From positions 1 to 64,000 of the forward strand of contig JBDWUA010000018.1 in the NCBI GenBank assembly GCA_039984715.1: a stretch of 64,000 nucleotides of DNA. The letters are read 5' to 3'. This document shows positions 17,362 to 25,446 of the stretch, piece by piece. How positions within the stretch are numbered: position 1 is the first letter of the stretch; the number at the start of each line of letters is the position of its first letter. A program made the position numbers and the translations under genes. The notes beneath the pieces were generated by a model, which was not told the origin of the DNA, did not search any database, and saw only the letters and a list, made by a program, of their open reading frames with translations. The DNA comes from JABSSA01 sp039984715 (GTDB taxonomy: Bacteria > Pseudomonadota > Alphaproteobacteria > Rhodobacterales > Rhodobacteraceae).

Positions 17362-18699
17362 ATGTCTGAACCAGCGATGCCGTCCATTTATCAACAGCAA
17401 TATTCGAAATTGTCATTTACGCGACCTGTGGGACGCATTTCGTCTGTCCATTCTTCAGCATTGGACGTGACAGGCCTGCAAACAGATGCTCAAATCGGAC
17501 ATCGCGTCCTCATTCGACGGCGTTCTGGTGGGTGCATTCCTGGCGAAGTCATTCAAATTGACCGCAATCGTGTTCGCATTCTTCCTGATGGTCCACTTGA
17601 AGGCATAGGTGTAAATGATCGAGTGATTCTGATGGGGGCCATTTTAATTGCACCTACAAACGATTGGTTGGGCCGGATCATAGACGCAAACGGGCAACCC
17701 ATCGACGGAACATTCTTAGAACATGGATCGTCCAATCGTGTATTGCTTGCTGCACCACCACTTGCTGCTCAACGACGCGCATTGGGATCAAGGCTCAAAA
17801 CCGGTTACGCCGTCTTCAATACAGTATTACCAATAGTACAGGGTCAACGCCTTGGGCTTTTTGCCGGATCAGGCGTTGGGAAATCTAGCCTGTTAGGAGG
17901 ATTAGCGTCAAACATTGAAAGCGATGTTGTGGTCATTGCGTTGGTCGGTGAACGTGGACGCGAACTGCGTCATTTTGTGGAACAGGTTCTGGGGCCGGAT
18001 GGATTGAAGCGATCAGTTGTTGTTGCGGCAACCTCAGATCAATCACCCTTGGCCAGACGAAGATGCGCTTGGACAGCAATGGCCGTTGCAGAACATTTTC
18101 GCGACCAAGGTAAATCAGTTTTGTTTATGATCGATTCAGTGACACGTTTTGCTGATGCGCATCGAGAAGTTGCGGTTGCCGCCGGCGAAGCCCCTGTACT
18201 GAGAGGGTATCCCCCATCAACAGCCCATACAATCATGTCACTTTGCGAACGAGCAGGACCCGGCATTGAGGGCCAAGGTGATATCACCGGAGTTTTCAGC
18301 GTCCTTGTTGCAGGATCAGACATGGAAGAACCAATAGCAGATATTTTACGAGGGGTTCTAGATGGCCACGTAATCTTGGATCGCGAAATAGCGGAGCGAG
18401 GCCGGTTTCCAGCAATCGACATTCTACGTTCAGTTTCTCGCAGTCTTCCTGATTGCGCAACGGATCAACAGAACAAAATACTCGCTCTCTTCCGTAAATA
18501 CATGAGCATCTACGAACGGAACGCGATGATGATAAATGCCGGATTATATACGCAAGGGAACGATCCCGAGATTGATCGATCTATAGCGCTTTGGCCAGGT
18601 TTAGATGAATTTGCATCCCGCTTAGATGCCGGTGCAATCGAGGACAGTTTTTCCCGCTTAGAAATCTTGTTTCGCCGCGAAAAAATTCCGATCACCTGA
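17362..18699 (+). CDS. fliI: Flagellum-specific export ATPase FliI
   Basis: FliI is the hexameric ATPase that energises type III export. The 445-residue product has an F1-like beta barrel at the N terminus, the Walker A loop FAGSGVGKSS (about residue 165), VVIALVGERGRELR, the Walker B LFMIDSVTRFA and the GYPPST motif. The ATG at 17362 follows AGGAG by six bases. It is transcribed alone, divergent from flgB; its partners FliH and FliJ-like lie in other operons. Confidence 0.96.
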   Translation: MSEPAMPSIYQQQYSKLSFTRPVGRISSVHSSALDVTGLQTDAQIGHRVLIRRRSGGCIPGEVIQIDRNRVRILPDGPLEGIGVNDRVILMGAILIAPTNDWLGRIIDANGQPIDGTFLEHGSSNRVLLAAPPLAAQRRALGSRLKTGYAVFNTVLPIVQGQRLGLFAGSGVGKSSLLGGLASNIESDVVVIALVGERGRELRHFVEQVLGPDGLKRSVVVAATSDQSPLARRRCAWTAMAVAEHFRDQGKSVLFMIDSVTRFADAHREVAVAAGEAPVLRGYPPSTAHTIMSLCERAGPGIEGQGDITGVFSVLVAGSDMEEPIADILRGVLDGHVILDREIAERGRFPAIDILRSVSRSLPDCATDQQNKILALFRKYMSIYERNAMMINAGLYTQGNDPEIDRSIALWPGLDEFASRLDAGAIEDSFSRLEILFRREKIPIT

Positions 18700-18709
18700 C
18701 AACCAAGTG

Positions 18710-19498
18710 TTAGAATTGAAGCAACTGCAAAGCGATTGATCCGGAAGATTGCCCTGCCGATATTTCTGCTACCTGTGCGCGTGCCAAATAGGTTCGAACC
18801 AAGTCTTCGACTGTTTCAGGGTCTGAAAAAATGCTGGGGTCTGACGTTCCGAACTCGCGTTCGGCCCGTTCTTCAAAAACGCCAAGCTGTTGATCGATGT
18901 CAACTTGTCCAAATTGACTTGGTAAATTGAAAGCCGTTTGAAACAATTCTCGCAATGCTGGCTGGCCCATAATAGAGAACCACTTTTGCGCATTGCTACC
19001 CTCTTCGCTTACGACATCAGACAACGTTCTTTGCGCGTACAAGGCGACGCGCATGTTTTCGTCCTGGAATCCAGTTGCAATTTCAAAACTATTTGCTTTG
19101 TACTTTTCGACAATCTCGGCAGCAAATCCAGCTTTGAAAGTTTGAGGGATTTCTGAAGGCCCAAAGCCAAACGCTTCCGAAAATTCACGATATCGAGTAT
19201 CTGTAAATCGATTGGCCAGCGCGTCGTCAGCTGTTGTTCCTTCTTCCAGCATCTTTTGGATGAAATATCGATTGTCGAGGTCATCTTCTAGGCCAAATGC
19301 ACCCAGTGCGACGCCCAATAGCTGTCTATCTGACACCAGCGCTTCTGCCGTAAACACCCTGCCGATTTTCTCTTCAAAGTGATCGATATCGCGTTTTAAC
19401 TCTGGACTTTGTGTGAATGATTCGAGTTGGCGGTCATAGGTATTTTGCATGAACTGCCAACCGACCAAGCCAGTACCTATAACGACTGGTTGCAACAT
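18710..19498 (-). CDS. DUF1217 flagellar-associated protein
   Basis: The 262-residue protein belongs to the DUF1217 family found in alphaproteobacterial flagellar loci. Visible hallmarks are the WQFMQNTYDRQLESF start, repeated helical FLE-like units (LVSDRQLLGVALGAFGLEDD, cited to LGAFGLEDD; RFTDTRYREFSEAFGFG) and the ALYAQRTL block. Some members are described as FlgK- or flagellin-associated, but the biochemical role is not established. It is the distal gene after fliC-flaF-flbT and converges on fliI with a 10-nt gap. Confidence 0.82.
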   Translation of the reverse strand: MLQPVVIGTGLVGWQFMQNTYDRQLESFTQSPELKRDIDHFEEKIGRVFTAEALVSDRQLLGVALGAFGLEDDLDNRYFIQKMLEEGTTADDALANRFTDTRYREFSEAFGFGPSEIPQTFKAGFAAEIVEKYKANSFEIATGFQDENMRVALYAQRTLSDVVSEEGSNAQKWFSIMGQPALRELFQTAFNLPSQFGQVDIDQQLGVFEERAEREFGTSDPSIFSDPETVEDLVRTYLARAQVAEISAGQSSGSIALQLLQF

Positions 19499-19500
19499 TT

Positions 19501-19902
19501 TTAAATTCCCGTTTCCAAAAGCCGCTCTTCACGAGGTAACAATGCACGCAACGATTTTAAGCAACGATAATAATCATCATCGACAAGTGCGGCCGAGGCA
19601 GAATCGAGATGACGCTTGCTCTCGACATCGAAGAAGACCTGACTCAATTCCTCAATGTGGCGCAAGAGTTGTAAACGCATTTCATCTGCGTCTGAATCCC
19701 CGGACAAGACCAACTGAATTGAATAACAGACGCGCTTGACCGGCGTTTTTGCGTCCTCTGGATGAATGGCATCGCGAAGGCGCAGAATGTGTGCATCTGG
19801 AGTTTTGATAGCCAGACGTGTGCGTCGATCACCGTTTTCAATGACCGCTCCATTTATCAAGATTCGCTCTTTAGGGCTTAATTTCAGGATCAGTCCACTC
19901 AT
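19501..19902 (-). CDS. flbT: Flagellin synthesis regulator FlbT
   Basis: FlbT is an alphaproteobacterial post-transcriptional repressor that binds the 5' leader of flagellin mRNA in Caulobacter. The 133-residue product shows the FlbT pattern: LILKLSPKERILINGAVIENG at the N terminus (LSPKERILINGAVI is diagnostic), TPDAHILR and FFDVESKRHLDSA. Its ATG overlaps the flaF stop by four bases. Confidence 0.93.
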   Translation of the reverse strand: MSGLILKLSPKERILINGAVIENGDRRTRLAIKTPDAHILRLRDAIHPEDAKTPVKRVCYSIQLVLSGDSDADEMRLQLLRHIEELSQVFFDVESKRHLDSASAALVDDDYYRCLKSLRALLPREERLLETGI

Positions 19903-20276
19903 TTTGCGATGCCCTCCGGCTTCAAGCCACGCAACACAGCCATATTCACTTCGAGGAGAGGCATTATGGAAGCCTTTTCACGCAGAACTTTCCGAGTGTG
20001 TATTTCTGTAAATTCAGCCAAGTAGAATATTCTGGCACGCAATTCCTGAGGTAGTGGATTTTGGTCGTCCGCGACGTCTATGGCAAATATCTGCCATAGC
20101 TGACGGTTTAAGTCCAAAGCCTCCACAAAACCTGAAAAATCTGTTTTTTGTGCGCGCGCCGCGTCTCGTAAACGACGTGTAATTCGTGCGATAACTTCGT
20201 ATTCGGAACGACGCTCGGATCGCGTAGTTTCCATACTGCCAAGATAGCCACGTTCTGCAATTGAAAGCCCGTTCAC
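19899..20276 (-). CDS. flaF: Flagellar biosynthesis regulator FlaF
   Basis: FlaF acts opposite FlbT and is needed for flagellin translation or secretion. The 125-residue product has the FlaF signature: a conserved Tyr/Arg N-terminal region, LNRQLWQIFAIDVADDQN (cited to IDVADD) with NPLPQELRARIFYLAEFT. The GTG at 20276 is chosen because AAGGAAGG stands seven bases upstream; the longer frame to 20342 would run through the hairpin downstream of fliC. It lies between fliC and flbT. Confidence 0.9.
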   Translation of the reverse strand: MNGLSIAERGYLGSMETTRSERRSEYEVIARITRRLRDAARAQKTDFSGFVEALDLNRQLWQIFAIDVADDQNPLPQELRARIFYLAEFTEIHTRKVLREKASIMPLLEVNMAVLRGLKPEGIAK

Positions 20277-20318
20277 AGCAGGACCTTCCTTCTGATAATT
20301 GAAGGGAACAGAGGAATA

Positions 20319-20339
20319 GGGTGCGCATCCCGCGCACCC
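20319..20339 (-). terminator. GC-rich hairpin between fliC and flaF
   Basis: A perfect 8-bp stem GGGTGCGC/GCGCACCC with a 5-nt loop starts 12 nt after the fliC stop. The following transcript is only mildly U-rich (TATTCC), so it may act as a leaky terminator or mRNA-stabilising stem that keeps fliC message far more abundant than flaF-flbT message. Confidence 0.6.
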
Positions 20340-20350
20340 CACTTATAGGC

Positions 20351-21193
20351 TTACCGGAAGAGCGACAGAATGTTCTGCGGCGCTTGGTTGGCAATGGACA
20401 AGGCCTGAATGCCAAGCTGTTGTTGCGTCTGAAGTGCTTGGAGTCGTGCCGAAGCTTCTTCCATATCGGCGTCAACAAGAGCCCCGATCCCGGACTTCAT
20501 CGCATCTGTCAGTTTACTAACAAACGTTCCTTGATCTTCGATACGTTTAGATGACGCACCCAATTCCGCAGCGCCATTAATCGCTGTTTGCAGATACGTT
20601 TCGATCTCACCCAAGGCGGTTGCTGCCGACGTTACATCAGCTATGACGGTTCGGCTGGCGACATCCAAGTTCGCTTCGAAATCAACTGTCGAAACGTCGA
20701 TAGTCGACGCCGTAGGTGCTGCTGCACCGACACGGTCAAGAGATGACAACACGGTCAACTGAGTACCACCGTTACCATCAGCATCTGTTGCCAGCAGGTT
20801 TACACCATTAAACTGAGAAGCGCCAATAATCGAAGTGATTTGCGCTTGTTTCTCAGCCATCTCCGCTTCGATTTTCGTGAAATCAGCTGTTTCACTGTTT
20901 GCAGATACAGCCAGCGTTTTCATGTCTTCCAGAACAGAAACGATTTGCTCTGCACCAGCTGAAGCCACAGCCGTAGTTGATTCACCCACAGCAAGTGAAT
21001 CTGAAATTGCTTTAAAGCCAGCAACATCTGATTCCATTACTTTTGAAATCGCCCAAATAGCTGATCCATCTTTCGCAGTGGCGATCGACTTACCAGTCGA
21101 AATCTCGCTTTGCGTCATATCCAGGTTTTTGTTGACCGACTTGAGTGTCTGCAGGGCGACCATGGCGCCATTGTTCGTAAGAATGCTCGACAT
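20351..21193 (-). CDS. fliC: Flagellin
   Basis: The filament subunit, 280 residues, has conserved D0/D1 ends: MSSILTNNGAMVALQTLKSV and, at the C terminus, LQTQQQLGIQALSIANQAP with ILSLFR. The central variable part is short, as usual in Rhodobacteraceae. It is the only flagellin in the window. FlaF and FlbT are encoded directly downstream; no fliD or fliS is present. Confidence 0.96.
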   Translation of the reverse strand: MSSILTNNGAMVALQTLKSVNKNLDMTQSEISTGKSIATAKDGSAIWAISKVMESDVAGFKAISDSLAVGESTTAVASAGAEQIVSVLEDMKTLAVSANSETADFTKIEAEMAEKQAQITSIIGASQFNGVNLLATDADGNGGTQLTVLSSLDRVGAAAPTASTIDVSTVDFEANLDVASRTVIADVTSAATALGEIETYLQTAINGAAELGASSKRIEDQGTFVSKLTDAMKSGIGALVDADMEEASARLQALQTQQQLGIQALSIANQAPQNILSLFR

Positions 21194-21400
21194 AATATTT
21201 TCCTTTTGTCACGGCGCGTTCACGCCTGATTACGTTCCCCGCCCCCCAAAGGGACGGAAACAGTGCCGTTCTGACAAATGCATTTCCCCGAGCCGGGTTA
21301 TGCGCCATTCGTTTTGAATGCACGGTCAACATGGCTCTTCAAATGCTAAGGATTTCCTAAACTGAGATGGTTCTGTATTTTCGATTTTAATCAAACTTAG
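21194..21400. promoter_or_regulatory. fliC upstream and leader region
   Basis: The 207-bp gap upstream of fliC should contain its promoter and the 5' leader that FlbT may bind. An AAAGGAAA ribosome-binding site precedes the ATG, and a short GGCG/CGCC inverted repeat lies at 21212-21225. I could not find a convincing sigma-28 or sigma-54 box. Confidence 0.45.
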
Positions 21401-21760
21401 TCACGCCCTTTTTTCCAAAGCATGATCAGTTTGTGTTTCAACTTCTGTCTTTTCACCTGACGCCGTGTAAGTTTCCAACTTTGACCGAACACGTCTGACA
21501 GCAGCAAGGCGTTTTGACACAGCGCGAATGCCTTCCAGAGCGGAATTCAACAGATCCTGATTCCTCCCGACTTTTTCACGAAGAGCAACCAACGTGTCAT
21601 GATCTTCTACATCCAATTTATTCAGGCGATCGATTAGTGCGGTTTTTGTGTCGTGAATACCGGACAAAACCTCGAGTTCACCGGCCAATAACGCCTCGCG
21701 TTCCCGATCTAAAAGTAGGTCCAATTCATCGATTGTTGTTTGTATTTCATTAACGGCCAT
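21401..21760 (-). CDS. FlgN-like export chaperone
   Basis: The 119-residue protein is almost entirely helical, with heptad-rich segments (IDELDLLLDREREALLAGEL, cited to LLAGE; LIDRLNKL; VGRNQDLLNSALEGI). Size and coiled-coil character fit FlgN, the chaperone for FlgK and FlgL, as does its coupling to the flgJ-like gene (11-nt overlap). The ATG has AAGGAG eight bases upstream, inside the flgJ-like coding end. flgK and flgL themselves are not in the window. Confidence 0.7.
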   Translation of the reverse strand: MAVNEIQTTIDELDLLLDREREALLAGELEVLSGIHDTKTALIDRLNKLDVEDHDTLVALREKVGRNQDLLNSALEGIRAVSKRLAAVRRVRSKLETYTASGEKTEVETQTDHALEKRA

Positions 21761-22046
21761 TTTGACGCTCCTTTAGCGATTCAAACAGGGCTTCGGTCAA
21801 TCCCAATCCCCCAGATTCAACAATTTTTTCCGCCTGCGAATCCAACAAAAATGAAGCAAATTGATCTTCGCCTGCTCCGCCACTGAAAGAATCACGCGCT
21901 TGCCCAAGCCCCGCGGCTTTAAGCATTTGAGCAAGAAACGTTGCTTCGAGTTTTTGAGCAGCTTGCAACATTGCGCGATCATTCGCTTGTAATTTAGAGC
22001 TGTCTGGAACACGCGGACCGACAGCAGAAGAAGAATCAAAACTCAA
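21750..22046 (-). CDS. flgJ: Rod-binding protein, FlgJ N-terminal type (CheL-like)
   Basis: The 98-residue protein matches the rod-binding half of FlgJ: AAQKLEATFLAQMLKAAGL and the closing GGLGLTEALFESL. It lacks a muramidase domain, as in most alphaproteobacteria, where a separate lytic enzyme supplies that function. No ATG is present; the TTG at 22046 stands close to an AAGGAAG site, while a TTG at 22061 is a longer alternative. Confidence 0.85.
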   Translation of the reverse strand: MSFDSSSAVGPRVPDSSKLQANDRAMLQAAQKLEATFLAQMLKAAGLGQARDSFSGGAGEDQFASFLLDSQAEKIVESGGLGLTEALFESLKERQNGR

Positions 22047-22137
22047 CGCACTTCCTTTCAATTGAACCTATTTTTTCAACAATGACCTGAAATCGGTAAA
22101 GAAGCGGTAACCACCGTTAGTGCATGCATAGATCATC

Positions 22138-23691
22138 GTGGAAGAAATCCCGGAGAGTATTGTGCCCACACCTGTTGCAGCGATCACACCCGTCACCCAA
22201 GGCGAAGTGTCCAAATCACCTTCTAAGTCTAACGCATCTAAGTCTGAGGCGAATGATGGACCTGATTTTGAAGAGGTTATCCGAGATTTGGATGCCGAAG
22301 AAATCCACAGTCAGGACGGTCTGAAGTCTCCGGTATCTCAAATAAATCCGGAAGACGTGGAACAAGAATTATCCTTGGCTTCAGTGGTCGCAGTTCCAAG
22401 TGAAGACGTTCAAACTGAGCCGCTCCAAATAGCGGAAAAACCTGTGAAGGTAGAGGTTCCGTCAGAGATCGCTGAGCAAACAAACTCGGTGAATGATGCA
22501 CGTCTTGTCAAAACTGATGACAAAATAACGACCAATGGGCCCGTAACGGCGGGCTCTGCGAGCGCTCAGATTGCCTCTGTTTCAGAACGGATGATCGCGT
22601 TGAATGCCACTCAATCAGAATCCAACCCGACTTCGCCAATCGAGGTTTCTAAGAGTGTCAGTTCGAAGAGCGCGCAAAACATAACAGCTGCAAATCAGGT
22701 GAACGAGAATAGCAGGGCCGACGTTCAAACAATAAAGACGTCAGAACCCAATGCTGCGGCCGTTCAACAGGCAACTGGGGTCAAACTTTCGAGCACATCG
22801 AAAACCATTGATCCCGTCAAAACGGGTCTAAAACCAAACATTGAATCGGCCACGATCGACAATCAAATCCAAGTCGATCGCATCCCTGATGCAATGACAA
22901 CCAAAGAACAAGCAGTGTCCAAAGGCGGGCAATCGACTCTCCTACAAGCAGCCGCACTGAATGGTGCAGGGAATGAACGCCAAATCATCTCCTTCAACGA
23001 TCAAGCACCTGCAGAAAAATACGAGATGACATGGCCAGCATCGCGGTCACAAAGTGTCGATACGGCTAGTAACATCGTTCAAGCCGCCATGAATTCAAAT
23101 CCGGCATCCACTCCAGCGGCTACTGTTGCTGCAAGTATTCAAAGCGATCTTAAATTTAATCTGGCACGGATTGAAAAAAACGAAGCGCGGGAAATGGTGT
23201 TTGGCCCAGCAGATATGTTCGACTCTACATCTCAACACTTGCGCAGCGTCGCGCAAGTTGCGGCGACCAGAGGCGAACTTCCACCTACCTTGGCAAGACA
23301 GGTTGCGGAAGCCCTACATCGATCCCCGGACAAACCGATCGAATTGACTCTTAGCCCGGCGGAACTTGGACGTGTCCGAATGACACTAAAGGGCGGCGAA
23401 AATAGTATGATGGTAACAGTTTTGGCCGAACGTCCAGAAACACTGGACCTGATGCGGCGCAATATCGAGATGCTGGATCAGGCAATGTCGGACCTAGGAT
23501 ACGAAAACATCAGTTTCTCGTTTGAACAAGGCGGCGCCGATGGCAGCTCCAACAACGGCAACGAGACGCCGGATCAAAGTGAAACTAAGTCAACTTCACT
23601 TGATTTAGACGCTTTGCCGGAAACCGAAATTTCAAATACCCCCCTACAATCCCTGCCGATCAATAACGGCGGGCTCGATGTGAGGCTTTAA
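22138..23691 (+). CDS. fliK: Flagellar hook-length control protein FliK
   Basis: FliK is the molecular ruler that sets hook length and triggers the FlhB switch. The 517-residue protein has a long low-complexity Ser/Thr/Gln/Glu-rich N-terminal part and the conserved C-terminal Flg_hook domain from about residue 395: PIELTLSPAELGRVRMTL, VLAERPETLDLMRR and LGYENISFSF. The start is uncertain: the GTG at 22138 has no clear ribosome-binding site, and the first in-frame ATG is far inside. flgD follows after 4 nt. Confidence 0.9.
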   Translation: MEEIPESIVPTPVAAITPVTQGEVSKSPSKSNASKSEANDGPDFEEVIRDLDAEEIHSQDGLKSPVSQINPEDVEQELSLASVVAVPSEDVQTEPLQIAEKPVKVEVPSEIAEQTNSVNDARLVKTDDKITTNGPVTAGSASAQIASVSERMIALNATQSESNPTSPIEVSKSVSSKSAQNITAANQVNENSRADVQTIKTSEPNAAAVQQATGVKLSSTSKTIDPVKTGLKPNIESATIDNQIQVDRIPDAMTTKEQAVSKGGQSTLLQAAALNGAGNERQIISFNDQAPAEKYEMTWPASRSQSVDTASNIVQAAMNSNPASTPAATVAASIQSDLKFNLARIEKNEAREMVFGPADMFDSTSQHLRSVAQVAATRGELPPTLARQVAEALHRSPDKPIELTLSPAELGRVRMTLKGGENSMMVTVLAERPETLDLMRRNIEMLDQAMSDLGYENISFSFEQGGADGSSNNGNETPDQSETKSTSLDLDALPETEISNTPLQSLPINNGGLDVRL

Positions 23692-23695
23692 TCCC

Positions 23696-24370
23696 ATGGA
23701 CACAAATCCTATCTCTACTCCGACTACGTCTGTTGCCAACACAACCGTTGTCGAAAGTTCAGAAAATCGCGCCGTTCTGACATCAGACTTTGACGTATTT
23801 TTGCAAATGTTGACGGCGCAGGCCCGTTACCAAGATCCATTGGAACCTGTCGACTCTTCAGAATACGCATCGCAACTTGCCCAATTCTCAATGGTTGAAC
23901 AGCAAGTTTTGACAAACGATCTTGTTGAAAACCTGATGAGCGCTCTGACAAGTAACGAAACGGGCAACATGGCCCAATGGATCGGAATGGAAGCGCTAAC
24001 CACCTCGTCCGCAAACTTTCAGGGCAGCCCTTTGACCGTTATACCGAATCCGCCCAGTGACGCGGAATCAGTCAACTTGGTTGCTTACAATAGCCGTGGT
24101 GAAGAAGTGCAACGATTTGCCATCGGGACGGGAACGGACCCGATCTCATGGAATGGTATTCTTGCCAATGGCTCCCTCGCACCCAACGGGTCGTACCGTT
24201 TTGAAACCGAAGCTGTTGCCAATGGTGCCGTTTATAGAACCGATTCCGCACAAACCTACACAAGGGTCGTTGAAAGCAGGATGGAGAATGGGCAAATGCG
24301 GTTGGTCCTCGACACTGGTGAATTCGTCAATTCTGACGAGATCGTTGGGTTGCGCGAGCCGTCTGTTTAA
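23696..24370 (+). CDS. flgD: Flagellar hook scaffold protein FlgD
   Basis: FlgD caps the growing hook. The 224-residue product has the N-terminal motif DFDVFLQMLTAQARYQDPLEP, of which FLQMLTAQARYQDPLEP is diagnostic, then SSEYASQLAQFSMVEQQV, and a C-terminal beta-rich part with NGSYRFETEA. The hook gene flgE would be expected next; instead decayed, unrelated genes follow. Confidence 0.95.
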   Translation: MDTNPISTPTTSVANTTVVESSENRAVLTSDFDVFLQMLTAQARYQDPLEPVDSSEYASQLAQFSMVEQQVLTNDLVENLMSALTSNETGNMAQWIGMEALTTSSANFQGSPLTVIPNPPSDAESVNLVAYNSRGEEVQRFAIGTGTDPISWNGILANGSLAPNGSYRFETEAVANGAVYRTDSAQTYTRVVESRMENGQMRLVLDTGEFVNSDEIVGLREPSV

Positions 24371-24373
24371 GGG

Positions 24374-24660
24374 TCACAGGTCAGCGACGCGAAGGACCGC
24401 GTTCAGCGGTGAAGCTAGGGCGCGTCGCAATCTACCCAATCGGAATTGCGCCAAGCGGTCAGACCCAACTGCCGATATCTCAGCCGTTTCACCAAGGCCA
24501 ATTGTCCCAGTGGGTGCCTGGCATAACTGCCCATGGCAACACCGTTTCCATGAAAACAAAGCGGTGCCAATATGCGAGTATACCCCGGAAGCTCGCCCAG
24601 AAATCGCATTTGGTTCCGAGCCGCGCTAATCGTTCCGAACCAATAACCTTCGTCCTCAGC
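24374..24660 (-). pseudogene. Decayed 3' end of an FAD-dependent amino acid/amine oxidoreductase
   Basis: The minus strand encodes a DadA/glycine-oxidase-like C terminus: EGYWFGTISAARNQMRFL, GYTRILAPLCFHGNG and GVAMGSYA. A frameshift near 24500 then moves the frame to GETAEISAVGSDRLAQF and a normal-looking end, AVLRVADL, at 24374. Upstream of 24660 the frame meets a stop and the N-terminal 300 or more residues are missing. The intact relative oxidises amines or amino acids, which fits the aminotransferase and polyamine transporter next door. Confidence 0.72.
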
Positions 24661-24787
24661 ATTGCGTCATGCCGGAAACATCCGACCTAGGTGACGACGC
24701 ACTGTTTGGTAAGAGTTCCTGCACGATCCCACGGAATACAACTCACGAAAGACGCATCATGCCTTGGCCGCCTGACGGCGCTGTTCA

Positions 24788-25390
24788 TTGCGTTGGGATA
24801 GCGAAGATCATTTGCGCGACGCCATACTATTTGGCCAGATCGCTCCCGGGCAACCTATGACGATCCAAGGGTTGACCGACCCGATAGGTGCGGGAATTTC
24901 TCTCATTCGTGAAGTCTTACAACGTTTGACGACTGATGACGCTGTTCAAATGCTAGGCAGTCGGCGCATGGTTGTTCCCATCTTGGCGTAACCCAAAGCA
25001 GAAGAACTTCTGTTTTTGAGGAAGATGTTAGAGCCAGAATTGACCCGTGGCCCCGTTGATCATGAAAGCGAACATCGCTGAGTTGGCTGACATCTGCGCC
25101 TCGGCGAACCGAACATTCCAAAGTGGTGACGTTAACGGTTATTTGCGACAGAATTACATGTTCCGCGGCCTTCAGTATGCACGTGCAAATGCCCCGGTCA
25201 TCTAGGCAACCGTCACTTGGGTTTGGTCCGTCATTGCGCGCGGTGTGCGGACGAGTTGGGACCGCTAATTCACCTGATTGTCATGCCAAAGTTCTCGCGA
25301 CTTTGGGACATCGCGATGTGGACGCTGTTGTCAAAGCAACGGTCAATGACGTCGCCCAAAGCACGCATCTGTTTCTGATGTCCAGCGGTT
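24788..25390 (+). pseudogene. Decayed GntR/FCD-family transcriptional regulator
   Basis: Pieces of a GntR regulator are spread over several frames. The first, 24788-24991, holds the wHTH region LRDAILFGQIAPGQPMTIQG and GSRRMVVPILA, then stops. The FCD effector domain continues in other frames: KMLEPELTRGPVDHE, DVNGYLRQNYMF, ARANAPVI followed by a stop, and GPSLRAVCGRVGTANSP with AVVKATVNDVAQSTHL. Several frameshifts and stops make it non-functional. It probably once regulated the aminotransferase and pot genes downstream. Confidence 0.75.
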
Positions 25391-25446
25391 TGAATGATGC
25401 TAAATCATTTGATCACATTGTGTGGACAACACAAACGAGGACGAAC

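Noticed and set aside
25123..25446. N-terminal extension of the aminotransferase reading frame
   Set aside because: The frame is open only by chance through the decayed GntR gene. The ATG at 25447 has a ribosome-binding site and begins the normal family N terminus.
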